Source: Prorocentrum cordatum (lineage: Eukaryota > Sar > Dinophyceae > Prorocentrales > Prorocentraceae). Taken from it: 62,258 nt of DNA. The notes beneath the pieces are model-generated. The model ran no database searches. It was not told the DNA's origin and was given only the letters and a program-made list of their open reading frames with translations. The stretch covers positions 198,090-260,347 of the forward strand of contig CAUYUJ010015762.1 in NCBI GenBank assembly GCA_963575745.1, given 5' to 3'. This document shows positions 19,501 to 26,298 of the stretch, one piece after another (the first letter of the stretch is position 1; the number at the start of each line of letters is the position of its first letter). Position numbers and translations under genes: made by a program.

Positions 19501-20154
19501 CTACACCTTCGACATGTACGGCGCTGGCCTTATGCACATGGAGCTCGTGTGCCCGAGCCTGCAGGCCTGCGAGCCGGGAAGGATTCGGAGGAGAAGGAGG
19601 CATCTCTCTTGCAGTGGAGGCCAATGCCAAGAAACACCCTGCGTGCCCCCAGGGCTCCCTGGGTTTATTGGGTTTCGATAGTTCTACGATGGAAGGCGTG
19701 GACGCTCCCACACAAAAAAAAACAGTGGACGTCCTGGGGTCCCAGGGTTGGGCTTCTTGTGGAAGGTGTCTCGTGGACCGGCCTCCACTGAGCCTTGCCC
19801 TTTCCTTCCCTCGCAAACTCCAGCTCGCAGGTCCCCGATTGGTTCACGATGAACCAGTTCGCGGTCGGGACGAGCTGGCCCGCGATCCATCACGCGGTGC
19901 GGTATCGCTGCCCGAGGACTCCCACCGCCGACCTCCAGCTCATCTACACGCTCACGGCCCAGGTCAGCTCGATGCGCCCGGACCCAATGGACGCCAAAGA
20001 CTACCCGATCTTCACCTCCACGGACACGTCGATGCGGCCGACGCCCACCCCGCCGCCGCCCCGCAGGCCCAGCAGACCCTTGCCCACCTTCCCTGAGCCG
20101 AGGTGGCCGGAGGAGCAGCAGTGGCCGTTCCCTTTGGACGGGCCCCACCGCTGA
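1435..20154 (+). CDS. Protein-kinase-like gene, C-lobe, four exons (5' part outside window)
   Basis: Four exons spliced in phase (1435-1522, 18032-18098, 19453-19564, 19831-20154) give the C-terminal lobe of a protein kinase. In order: a catalytic loop HHDMKLDN, keeping Asp, Lys and Asn of HRDLKxxN; LIDWG in place of DFG, metal-binding Asp kept; a short activation segment ending GTSRNQYMPPEF, equivalent to GT..YMAPE; DMYGAGLMHMEL, the DxWSxG helix; and a last helix ending MRPDPMDAKDYPIF, equivalent to the RPT/S motif before the final helix. A proline-rich tail leads to TGA. The key residues of the lobe are present, so the enzyme may be active, probably phosphorylating Ser/Thr; the substrate is unknown. 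The N-lobe (glycine loop, VAIK Lys) must lie upstream of the window. Intron phases 1, 2 and 0 match at each join, which supports one gene. Confidence 0.72.
1590..1660 (+). repeat. M6 element, left end only
   Basis: Shares ACGTAAGAGTGACCCTTCGC and GGTGCGGGCCC with the complete M6 copy at 3924-4097; no matching right end follows. Confidence 0.55.
1661..3145. other. Intronic sequence with a 12-bp minisatellite
   Basis: No gene supported. From about 2188 to 2395 there is a degenerate 12-bp repeat of the type GAGATCGATAGT. The rest is C/T-rich spacer with short open frames in all six phases and no motif I recognise. Confidence 0.6.
3146..3624 (+). mobile_element. M6 element, split by other sequence
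   Basis: The left end (ACGTGAGAACGACCC, 3146) and right end (GGGTCACTCTTGC, about 3609-3621) match the complete M6 copy, but about 300 bp of foreign DNA, including a truncated M1, lies between them. Confidence 0.5.
3416..3545 (+). mobile_element. M1 element, right end missing
   Basis: Starts TTAAGTCGGGCGTG and keeps the internal motifs GGAATATTCAAAAATAGT and AGTCTGGGGACGAT. The usual right end ATCCGCCTGTAGG...GCCCGACTTAA is absent, so the copy is truncated. Confidence 0.75.
3631..3750 (+). mobile_element. M7 element
   Basis: Terminal inverted repeats ATCACTCGGACGTG and ACGTCCGAGCGATG bracket 120 bp; a second copy lies at 47772-47892 with the same interior (AAGGAGCATCC, CACGAAACCGAA). No coding capacity. 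Confidence 0.7.
3924..4097 (+). mobile_element. M6 element, complete copy
   Basis: TIRs CCACGTAAGAGTGACCC and GGGTCACTCTTGCGTGT, with subterminal CACCAAAGGTCAC pairing with GTGACCTTTGGTG. Flanks AGTCGACT (3916-3923) and AGTCGATC (4098-4105) agree at 6 of 8 bases, compatible with an old 8-bp TSD. The left TIR holds a good 5' splice-site sequence, GTAAGAG. Confidence 0.7.
4098..4620. other. Unassigned intronic spacer
   Basis: No gene, inverted-repeat element or tandem repeat recognised; open frames here are short and have no recognisable motifs. Confidence 0.5.
4629..5155 (+). mobile_element. M1 element carrying a nested M2
   Basis: Left end TTCAGTCGGGCATGTCC and right end GGACATGCCCGACCTGA are flanked by a perfect 8-bp TSD, GCCTGGAG (4621-4628 and 5156-5163). 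An M2 element sits near the right end. Removing it restores the usual M1 sequence CCGCTTGTAGGAGGACATG. Confidence 0.85.
4772..5133 (+). mobile_element. M2 element nested in M1, TA target
   Basis: Begins CAGTGGAGACCCATGC and ends GGCCTCCACTG, with TA on both sides (4770-4771 and 5134-5135). A first M2-like right end (CTCCTACTG) occurs near 4953, followed by about 180 bp of GA-rich filler and a second right end. The copy is therefore longer than the usual 180 bp and may be two overlapping copies or an internal expansion. Confidence 0.8.
5153..5360. repeat. 48-bp direct repeat around a (CTC)n tract
   Basis: GCCTGGAGCCCGTGCGGCTC and the following 28 bases occur at about 5156 and again at about 5313 with a single difference seen, separated by a (CTC)n tract (5246-5299). 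Confidence 0.7.
5464..5817 (+). mobile_element. M4 element, third level of the nest
   Basis: Inverted ends TTCGGCGGCGAGCG and CGCGCGCCGCCGAA, followed inward by GGGGAAGTGAGAA and TTCTCACTTCCCC. A 3-bp GAA on both sides could be the TSD. A second copy is at 6448-6650. Confidence 0.75.
5513..5653 (+). mobile_element. M3 element, innermost level of the nest
   Basis: Begins TCACCGAGCGCGTTC and ends GCGAGTAGTGGAGCGCGC, with a perfect 5-bp TSD TTCTC (5508-5512, 5654-5658). The palindromic centre has CCCCCGCGGCGGATCC. Confidence 0.82.
6213..6372 (+). mobile_element. M3 element
   Basis: TCACCGAGCGCGTTCCACTA at the left and GAGTCGTGGAACGCGC at the right; flanks GAGAG and GAGGG agree at 4 of 5 bases, matching the 5-bp TSD of the family. 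It lies 90 bp beyond the nested M1. Confidence 0.8.
6448..6650 (+). mobile_element. M4 element
   Basis: Ends TCGGCGGCGAGC and GCTCGCCGCCGA, with inner GGGGAAGCGAGAAGG facing CGCGCTTCCCTCC. It shares the body of the M4 at 5464-5817 (GGCGGCGGGGCTCCTCAGAA type) and lacks the M3 insertion. Confidence 0.75.
6672..6874 (+). mobile_element. M5 element
   Basis: GGCCTCCCAGATGGGGTC at the left and GACCCCATCCGGGGGGCC at the right. The interior consists of repeated CGATGCATCGGCGATG-type palindromes. Second copy at 18515-18721. No clear TSD here. Confidence 0.75.
6963..7306 (+). repeat. 172-bp tandem duplication, almost identical copies
   Basis: Bases 6963-7134 and 7135-7306 align with only one or two differences (for example CTGTACTCC against CTGTTCTCC), so the duplication is recent. 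The unit contains GGCCCATCCTTGGC, CGCAAAGCGTGG and CCGAGGCCTTTGCATCCTT. A diverged relative is at 17040-17165, and its lead-in recurs at 15183. Confidence 0.9.
7448..10616 (+). pseudogene. LINE-1 ORF1: OTU-like cysteine protease and zinc fingers, one frameshift
   Basis: Frame one runs 7448-9592 (714 codons, opening MQPPLPAAS) and the protein continues in another frame to 10616, with the shift at about 9560-9592. An acidic/Ser N-terminus and a Lys-rich central region lead to an OTU-type protease signature: GGKGDCFYVSAGFYF with the nucleophile Cys at codon 633 (9344-9346), and after the frameshift KHKCWMTLVDKHIQLLV with the likely catalytic His (9694-9696). Two Cys-rich clusters follow, HWHCPCGKW...HWCICQG (about 10096-10190) and YVCIMCGRQLC...YPCKRRP (10405-10470), probably RNA-binding. 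The coding look continues past the TAA at 10614 for about 44 codons. OTU domains are known in some LINEs, where their role is unsettled. The start codon is the first ATG of the frame; other starts are possible. Confidence 0.8.
10965..15003 (+). pseudogene. LINE-1 ORF2: APE endonuclease and reverse transcriptase, multiply broken
   Basis: From 10965 a Ser/Thr/Pro-rich leader with internal repeats (SERTGKGPSGPLSAS-like) precedes an APE domain: CTTNVTSI (about 11760), VLCLQEIRHHE (11832-11864), SVYGP, then, after an in-frame TGA at 12108-12110, IIGDLNWRP (12172) and a His pair near 12355. The linker changes frame near 13000 and 13190. RT motifs follow: GLDGWTSREV, VAGIPKNEEATRPISVGWI, then from about 13465 in a third frame GAEMDLSACFDQVDHDL (box A, 13590-13630), CQGLPQGDST (box B, 13750) and AFMDDRSLVA (box C, 13838-13866). 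The catalytic Asp residues are intact. A final frame (13969-15003) carries the C-terminus, with a HC...RHAFAECPR zinc knuckle near 14755-14815. Confidence 0.85.
14914..14998 (+). repeat. LINE-1 3'-end short tandem repeat
   Basis: GAGAATGCTCACGGCG recurs three times, in CGACATG and TTCGA contexts, just before the last ORF2 frame ends. Short terminal repeats are common at LINE 3' ends. Confidence 0.6.
15183..15237 (+). repeat. Dispersed 54-bp repeat, downstream copy
   Basis: ACAGTCAACCCGCATAGC followed by AAGGATGGGC and GGGCACCCTTGCATCC matches 6933-6987 on the other side of LINE-1. A weaker relative lies at 19228-19275. Either LINE-1 landed inside a dispersed repeat or this is an old flanking duplication. 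Confidence 0.5.
15388..16465 (+). repeat. 78-bp satellite array, about 14 units
   Basis: Each unit reads CCCCATAGGGAGCTCCACCG, then CCCCAGTGGGACCGCCCGCA and CATCCACCACCCAGTACAGC, ending TTCGTGG. Spacing 15411 to 15489 shows 78 bp. From about 16010 a higher-order block of three units (about 217 bp, one unit shortened) is repeated. It opens a spurious 537-codon minus frame. The same satellite, inverted, is at 25500-26045. Confidence 0.92.
16466..17338. other. Satellite flank and unassigned intron sequence
   Basis: 16466-16800 is GC-rich and unrecognised. 16803-16905 repeats a last satellite fragment plus a single-copy-looking flank (GCAAAGATGATATATG to GCATCTAGTTGGGTCC) that also flanks the other satellite array. 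17040-17165 resembles the 172-bp unit of 6963-7306. No gene supported. Confidence 0.55.
17341..17515 (+). mobile_element. M2 element
   Basis: Diverged ends CGGTGGAAGCCCATGCCAAG and GTGGTCGAGCTCCTACTA, with TA on both sides (17339-17340, 17516-17517). Contains the typical M2 interior (GGTTTCTTGGGCTTCGATGG, GGTCTCAGGGTTGGGTTTCT). Confidence 0.78.
17448..17630 (+). repeat. 91-bp tandem duplication of the M2 right half
   Basis: TCGATAGACGCCCTGGGG starts at 17448 and again at 17539, and ATATGCTGCGTCTGTTCC recurs as ATATGCGGCGTCTGTTCC. The duplicated segment spans the M2 right end and adjoining DNA. Confidence 0.8.
17605..18030 (-). CDS. Unidentified open frame antisense in kinase intron 1
   Basis: A minus-strand frame of about 140 codons with protein-like composition: IWEESSREPTTDLV, TIKKWVLREMTQLATLRRS, DPLFVADMLVDSATESNL and an acidic end DGEEGGEAEE. 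It opens upstream at 18129, but its first 33 codons lie opposite kinase exon b, and its 3' part runs into the duplicated M2 end near 17605. Third positions are mixed (many A/T-ending codons: ACA, TTA, GAT), unlike the GC-ending codons of nearby exons, which suggests a transferred or transposon gene. No family recognised. The plus strand of the same stretch is also open (17741-17992), so this is a candidate only. Confidence 0.35.
18032..18098 (+). CDS. Kinase exon b: DWG motif
   Basis: Acceptor ACTCCTCCCAG, then GGSTWHVKLIDWGCFVWGTSRN after the shared first codon. Donor CA before GTTCTCC at 18099. It ends in phase 2; CA plus G of the next exon gives Gln, making GTSRNQYMPPE, a normal length for a short activation segment. 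Confidence 0.72.
18099..19452 (+). other. Kinase intron 2
   Basis: GT at 18099 and TTGAG before GTACATG at 19453. It contains the M5 element at 18515-18721 and otherwise unassigned sequence with G/T-rich low complexity at 18900-19150. Confidence 0.6.
18515..18721 (+). mobile_element. M5 element with TCTA flanks
   Basis: GGCCTCCCAGATGGGGTC and GACCCCATCTATGAGGCC ends, with TCTA on both sides (18511-18514, 18722-18725), a likely 4-bp TSD (or TA plus chance). Interior rich in GATGCATCGGCGATGC palindromes. Confidence 0.8.
19453..19564 (+). CDS. Kinase exon c: APE-like and DxWSxG-like motifs
   Basis: Reads YMPPEFHAHQAFVMPPY then TFDMYGAGLMHMELVCPSLQ. The phase needed by the next exon (0) is met by a GC donor (CTGCAG before GCCTGC). 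An alternative GA donor at 19581 would break phase. Non-canonical GC-AG introns are known in dinoflagellates. Confidence 0.68.
19565..19830 (+). other. Kinase intron 3, two-thirds M2 element
   Basis: 266 bp between the GC donor and acceptor AGCTCGCAG. M2 (19612-19790) makes up 179 bp of it. Confidence 0.55.
19612..19790 (+). mobile_element. M2 element, standard length
   Basis: CAGTGGAGGCCAATGCCAAG and GTGGACCGGCCTCCACTG ends; 179 bp, the reference length for the family here. Flanking TA is lost (TG and AG). Confidence 0.82.
19831..20154 (+). CDS. Kinase exon d: terminal helix, Pro-rich tail, stop
   Basis: Phase-0 exon after acceptor CAGCTCGCAG. Reads VPDWFTMNQFAVGTSWPAI, then DLQLIYTLTAQVSSMRP and DPMDAKDYPIF, matching the last two kinase helices (L..I..L...D...RP...A...P.F). 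About 40 residues of Pro/Arg-rich tail (TPTPPPPRRPSRPLPTFPEP) precede TGA at 20152-20154. GC-ending codons predominate. Confidence 0.72.
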   Translation, partial: VPDWFTMNQFAVGTSWPAIHHAVRYRCPRTPTADLQLIYTLTAQVSSMRPDPMDAKDYPIFTSTDTSMRPTPTPPPPRRPSRPLPTFPEPRWPEEQQWPFPLDGPHR

Positions 20155-20239
20155 GGGCGCCGCGCTCCTCGGCGGCGATGCAGTCGTCTTCCAGCGGGGA
20201 GCAGTGTGAGGCGGCGGAGGACGCGGCAGGTAGGAAAAC

Positions 20240-20397
20240 GTAAGTCGGGCATTGCCCTTTACAGGAGGAGTATTCAAAAATAGTTTTAAAACATCTCATG
20301 GGGGCGATGTTTGGATTATTTGTGGCTACTGCTGTTGTATTGTTTGACTTTCTGTTTTCGCCCAAACTCCCCCTCTAGGAGGACATGCCCGACCTAA
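20240..20397 (+). mobile_element. M1 element
   Basis: Ends GTAAGTCGGGCATTGCCC and GGACATGCCCGACCTAA; flanks AGGAAAAC and AGGAAGGC agree at 6 of 8. It lies 85 bp past the kinase stop codon. Confidence 0.85.
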
Positions 20398-21639
20398 AGG
20401 AAGGCCAAGTTTTGCCCGTTGGCTGCATGGTGAAAACAGGAGAGCACCGGCGATCTTCCAGGTGGAACCAGCGTGCGTGTCCGATCACCGCAGAGAGGCA
20501 GGCCCCGAATGCAGCAGCGGCGAGCGTGAACTTCCGCAGTGCACTGCGAACGCGGCGAGGCGCGGCTCATCTGGTTCATCACATCATGTCCAGCGCCGGT
20601 CCGAGAAATCCGCGCCGACCTCAGAGTTTGTATGTTTATGTCATTGTTCGTTCCCCTAGCCAAGGCATGTTGCGGCACGGCACATTTGGTTACTTACCCG
20701 TTTGGTCGAGTGTGACATGTGCAGTGTGCCTCGCCCAGGCTTGGCAGAGCACAGCACTCCATTTCGGAACGGTCCCTCTGGCATCGAAATACGCTTGGGG
20801 TCCTTCGATGCACGATGGCACAGCCGGCATGGCATCATGGCCTTGCGGCACGGGACGACGTGTCACAACACATTATGGTCAGCAGGATCACGAGGTGTTC
20901 CCCACGACACGGCACAGCAGCGCGGCACGTCGGCATCGAATTCCCAGGCAGCATGATCACGAATCTTTTTTTTGCTCATTGTCCCTAATCAAGCGACCAC
21001 GAGAAAATTTCGCCCTGCCGCCCCACGTCAGGGGTAACGTGGGGATAGGCCCAGGGGGGGAACAGTCGATGCCCAATCGCCCATTAATCGCCGATATGGG
21101 TCTGGTAGCCCGCCCCGCTCACGAACGCGCGGTTTCGCCATCGGGGACCTATCGCCGATCTATTTGGGACGTATTGCCAGTCCCATCTCGATGCTCCTCA
21201 CCTTGACGCAGTCCCTCCGTAATTCCAGAAAGCGTAAGCATGGATTAAGGCGCGTGGATTAGCGACGAGCCCCATTTCCTCACACAGTCAGCGTGCTCTG
21301 TCGCCAAATCAGGCGGCATTGGCCTCATTTTTCAGGGCGGGAGGGGGGGCTTCCCGATCCGTAGATCTGGCGCTTACTCGCAAGATCCGCGTCCAGAAAG
21401 TGACTTGCTGAGCGGCAGCATTATTTGCTAAGACTTCAGCGCAGCAGAGCCCGCATGTCCAATCATACATCGGATTACACATCACATTTCGTTGTGTTGG
21501 TTAATGTTATTATGAACCACTTACCCCCCCCCCCCCTTAACCAGAGCCACGCCACATCCACGGACCAAAGGTGGTGGACCGTTCTGCGGTTCAGTAACGC
21601 ACAATAATTTAAGGAAATCACTTGTTTGTGCTTCTTGGG
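20398..21639. other. Intergenic, no gene supported
   Basis: A 273-codon plus frame ends at 21206, but it contains scattered GGCACGGCAC words also found at 48230-48330, shows no motif and starts inside an M1 element. I treat it as chance. Confidence 0.55.
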
Positions 21640-22370
21640 CTTCTTGAAACTGAGACAGGCCTCGAGGCGGCTCTGGAGGGTCCAATGATGGCCCAGCGTG
21701 TTCGTTAGGGGCGTTAGGGGCCTGCGCTTGTCCCGCTCTGGGGCGTTAGGAACGATGTGCTTTCATGTTTGTCCCGCTCTGGAGCGTTAGGAACCCAATC
21801 GCGTTCACGCTTGTCCGCTCTGGGGCGTTATGAACCCACGTGTTGCCACGTTTGTCCCCCTCTAGGGCGTTCGGAACCCGTGTGCATCCTCGTAGATCAC
21901 GCTGCGCTCGCGCGCCAAAGGCCGCGATCCCTCATGCATCACATGGGTTCCGCGCTCTCAAGGCCACGGTCCCTTGTACATCACATTGACTTCGCATTCC
22001 CATAGCCGCGAGCTCTCGCAAAGTGCCCAGGATTCGCGCGTCAACGGACCACGATCATGTGTAAATTACGCTAGGTTCTGGTTTCGAGTGCCACGATCCC
22101 TGGTAAATCGAATTGGGTTCACGTTCGGGCCACGATCCCTCCTAAATTACGCTGCGTCCGCGCTCCCAGTGCCAGGATCACTCGTACATTACATTGCGTC
22201 CGCGTTCCCAGGGCCACGATCTCTCGTACATTATACTGGATCGCCCGTCAATTACGCTGCGTCCGCGTTCCAAGGGCAAGGATCTTTTGCCAATTACTCG
22301 GCATCCGCGCTCCCAAGATCCATCGCAAATAACGGTCTGACCGCGCTCCCAGAATTGCATGGGCATTTTG
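21640..22370 (+). repeat. Degenerate 40-bp tandem repeat
   Basis: Units such as TTACGCTGCGTCCGCGCTCC followed by CAGTGCCACGATCC and CTCGTACATTAC recur every 38-45 bp, best preserved at 22060-22330. An upstream variant at 21690-21870 has TTGTCCCGCTCTGGGGCGTT. Confidence 0.8.
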
Positions 22371-22669
22371 TGGCGCCCAAGCCTTTCAAGCGCTCCAGAA
22401 CAAGCGTTTCGCCCGAGACATCCTCAGATATTCCGCGCGCAGAGTGCGCCATCCTTACTCGGACATTCAAAAAGCAAACCTTCCTTCTGCAAAACAAACG
22501 CGGGGGCCTCGAAATTCTTGCGCGCAGGACGCGCCATCCCTGAGCGGACACGCAACAAACAAACATGTTCCACGTTTTTGAACATTCTCCTGCCGCCGAA
22601 CCTTCTTATTTAGTTCGAAGCTTGCGCAAAACACACCCACACCGTTGTTTTTTTTATTCGCGTCTAGAG

Positions 22670-24610
22670 CTCCGACCACTTTATTTCGGCACGGCACCGC
22701 CCCCCCCCATCCCGCGCGCCCCCTCCGCATCACCCCGCCCACCCCGCCCACACCCCCAGCACGGCCCCGCAGCTCGGCACGCCCCGCACTGCCCCCCCCC
22801 CCACACATCCCGCACGCCCCTTCAGCATTGCCACACCCACCAGCCCCGCCCCCCCCCATCCCGCGTTCCCCGCGCATCCCCCCACCCACTAGCCGGAGCG
22901 CCTCCTTCCGCCCCGATCATGGTATTTCGGCACGGCACTGTCCCCTCCACATCCCGCGCGCCCTTCTCCGCATCACCCCGCCCACCAGCCAGCGCTTCCT
23001 TTTCGCCACGACCCTTTTATTTCGGCACGGCGCCGCCCCCCCTCCCCATACCGAGCGCCCCCTTCGCATCACCCCACCCACCAGCCAGCGCGCCCCCTCC
23101 GCCCCGACCCTTGGATTTCGGCACGGCACCGCCCCCCAATCCCGAACGCCCCCTCTGCATCGCCCCCGCCCCAGCCAGCGCGCCCCCTCCGCCCCGACCC
23201 TTTCGGCACAGCACCGCCCCCCCATCCCGGCGCCACCTCCATCGCCCATCCATCAGCCAGCGCCGCCCCCCCCCGCCCGACCCCTTGACTTCGGCACGGC
23301 ATCGCTCCCCCTCCCATCCCGCGCGCCCCCTCCGCATCCCCCCACCCACCAGCCAGCGCGCCCCTTCTGCCCCGACCCTTGTATTTTGGCACGGCACCGC
23401 TCCCCCATCCCGCGCGCCTCTTCCGCATTTCCCACCCACCAGCCAACGCGCCCCCTCCGCCCCGACCCCAAGATTTCGGCACGGCACCGCCCCGTCCCGA
23501 CCCCTTACTGTAGGCCTTCCGCATCCTCTCACCCACCAGTCAGCACGCTCCCTCCGGCTCGCGCCACCTCCGCATCCCCCCAACCCACCAGCCAGCATGC
23601 CCCCTCCGTCCCGACCGCTGCCCACCCCCCGCCCCCGGCCCCATCGCCCCATCCGCATCACCCCACCAGCCAGCGCGCCCCCTCCGCCCCGACCTTGCAT
23701 TTTCGGCACAGCAACCGCCCCCCATCCCGAGCGCCCCCTGCACCACCCCACACCCCACAGCCAGCGCGGCCCCCCCGCCCCGACCCCTTGATTTCGGCAA
23801 GGCACCACCACCCCTCCCATCCCTCGCGCCCCTTTTCGCACCCCCCACCCACCAGCCAGAGCGCCCGCCCGGACCCTTTTTTTTCTTTCGGCACGGCACC
23901 GCCCCCTCCCCATCCCACGCTCCCCTTCCGCATCCCCCACCCACTGCCAGCGCGCCCCCTCCGCCCCTACCCCTTTCTTTCGGCACGGCACCTTCCCGCC
24001 CCGACCTCTTATTATATGTTTTCCGCATCCTCCCACCTACCAGCCAGCGCGCTCCCACTGGCCAGCACGCCCCCTCCGCCCCGACCCCTGCATTTCGGCG
24101 CGGCACCGCTTGCTCCGCCCCCACCCTTTTTATTTCGGCACGGCACCGCCTCCCCACCCACATCCCCCACCCACCATCCAGCCGGCCCCCTCAGCCCCGA
24201 CCCCTTCATTTCGACATGGCACCGACCCCCATCCCGAGCGCCCCCTCTCCATGACCCCATCCACCAGTCAGCGCGCTCCTTCCTCCCCGACTCCTTCTCT
24301 TTCGGCACGGCACCGCCCCCCCCCATCCCGCGCGCCCCCTCCGCATCCCCCCACCCACCAGCCAACGCGCCCCTTCCGCCCAGACCCCTTCTGATTTCGA
24401 CACGGCACCGCCCCCCCCCATCCCGAGCGCCCCCTTCGCATAAGCCCACATACCAGCCAGCGCGCCCCCTCCGCCCCGACCCCTTGACTTCGGCACGGCT
24501 CCGCCCCGCCCCGACCCCTTACTAAGGTGTTTCCGCATCCTCCCACCTACCAGCCAGCACGCCCCCTCCGGCCCGCGCCCCCTCCGCATCCCACCCACCC
24601 ACCAACCAGA
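22670..24610 (+). repeat. C-rich satellite, about 89-bp unit, 1.9 kb
   Basis: CACCCACCAGCCAGCGCGCC recurs at spacings of 87-93 bp with TTTCGGCACGGCACCGCC between copies. Longer variants contain TTCCGCATCCTCCCACC (23510, 24020, 24530), giving higher-order structure with a spacing of about 510 bp. It opens a spurious 626-codon plus frame. Confidence 0.93.
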
Positions 24611-25495
24611 TTGTACGCAAAACGACTGCCTTGGACAAGCGTTCTCTGTGCAAGGCCGAAACATGTGGCACTGTGCACCGCGAGCATCCAGCAGCCAGGT
24701 CTCCTTTGGACTCGGACTTTGGAGACTTCAAGGAAGCCTTGTTCAATATCTTTTGTGGTTACCGTGGGCCTTTGAGACCCTTTGTGGGCTTCGTGGATGT
24801 TTGTTGGAGGTCTCTTGGGAGCACGTTGCAGATCCTTGAGACCATCTTGTTGGGGACGGCCCTTAGCGCCTCCTCAAGATCGCCCTCTGAAGCCTCTCTT
24901 GCGGCCCTCTCTAGGCCCTCCTTCTCCGATTTCTCGTCCCCTCTCCCCCGCTTCCTCCACATCCTCCTCCTCCTCCTCCCTCTTTTCTTCCTGTGCAAGA
25001 GCCATGGCACGCGCGCCACTTGTCTTCTGTTAAGGAAAACTTGGGTCAGCGATCCGAGATGGGCGGGTGCATTTTCCTCGAGCGGGCACGCGCGAAACGC
25101 ACGCTTTCGTAGGACAATCAGACTTTACATTGTTATTTATCAGATGGAAGTTCGCTGGCCCACATCAGTCGCGGCACCGGGGCATAGGCTTACTTACCAA
25201 AAGAGAACCCTGGAACCAGGATTTTTCTGGGGGAAACGGTGGAGCGACAGTTCTGCCCATGGGGAAGAGGGCCCAAACAAAGGCGCGTTGGGAAGGGTCC
25301 TTCCGCCTCCTTCCCCCTTCCCGCCACCATCCTCCTCCCTCATCGTCGTCCAACTCTTGCCGTTCCAACTCGCCATCCCTTTCATGCTCCCCCTCGTCCT
25401 CCACATCCGCCTGTTGCCTTCCCTCCTCCCTAGACCCGCCAACCTTCGCACAGTTCATGTAGAACCAATCCCCCCCCCAAAAAAAAACAAATAGC
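24611..25495. other. Intergenic, C/T-rich, no gene supported
   Basis: An open plus frame spans 24631-25494, but most of it is pyrimidine-rich low complexity (24950-24990, 25300-25430). No motif seen. Confidence 0.5.
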
Positions 25496-25496
25496 T

Positions 25497-26045
25497 TGTC
25501 GAAGGACCCATCCATATGCAGTTGTGAGTACCGCAGTTGTGAGTATCGTCTTTGGTGCAGCTCCGTATGGGCCACGAAACGCTGTGCTGGGAAGGGGAGG
25601 CGCATGCGAACTTTGCCACTGGGGCCTTCGGTGGAGCTTCCTATGGGGCCTCGAGACGCTGTATTGGGTCGGAGGGGCGCGTGCGGGCGGTGGCGTCGGG
25701 GCCTTCGGCGGAGCCCCCTTTTATGGGGCCACGAAACGTTGTACTGGGCGGGGGTGGCGCGCATGCGGGCAGTAGCAGTGAGGCCGTCTGTGGAGCCCCC
25801 TGTGGGGCCACGAAACATTGTACTGGGTGCGTGGGACGCATGCGGGCGGGCGGGGACCTTCGGTGGAGCTCCCTATGGGGCGGTTTACCAGGTGGTGGGG
25901 ACGCTTGCGAGTGGTAGCAGTGGGATTTTCGGTGGAGTTCCGCATGGGGCCACAAAACGGTTTACTAGGTGGTGAGGACACATGCGGACGGTTGCACGGG
26001 GATGTTCGGTGGAGCTCCTTATGGGGCCACGAAACGTTTGCCGAT
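25497..26045 (-). repeat. 78-bp satellite, inverted and degraded array
   Basis: Reverse complement of the 15388-16465 satellite: GGTGGAGCTCCCTATGGGGC, CCACGAAACGTTGTACTGGG and GCATGCGGGCGG recur about six times. The edge at 25497-25560 is the reverse complement of the flank at 16830-16905, so both arrays belong to one longer repeat. Confidence 0.85.
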
Positions 26046-26092
26046 ATGGAGGACTGATGCGGAGAGCAGAGGCAGAGATGGGATGAGAGAGG

Positions 26093-26170
26093 GGAAGGAG
26101 GAGGAGGAGAAGGAGGAGCAGGAGGAGGAGGAGGATAAGGAGGAGGAGGAGGAGGAGGAGGAGAGGAGGG
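26093..26170. repeat. (GAG)n microsatellite
   Basis: GGAGGAGGAG tract with a few AAG and TAAG interruptions; 130 bp before the acidic exon acceptor. Confidence 0.9.
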
Positions 26171-26298
26171 ACGCCCCGCAGGATGGTTTGGAACAAAAAC
26201 AACTTCCCCCTCCTCCTTTCTCGCTTCGTGTCCTCCATCCTCTCACCTTCTCTTCCTCCCTCTTTCCCTCACTCCTCCCTCCCCTCTCCTCCTCCCAG

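Noticed and set aside
20385-21206. 273-codon plus frame
   Set aside because: Begins in an M1 terminus (MPDLKE is TIR sequence), has no motif and contains repeat words found elsewhere.
22645-24525. 626-codon Pro-rich plus frame, and long Gly-rich minus frames
   Set aside because: Products of the C-rich 89-bp satellite; no start context, no domain, open on both strands.
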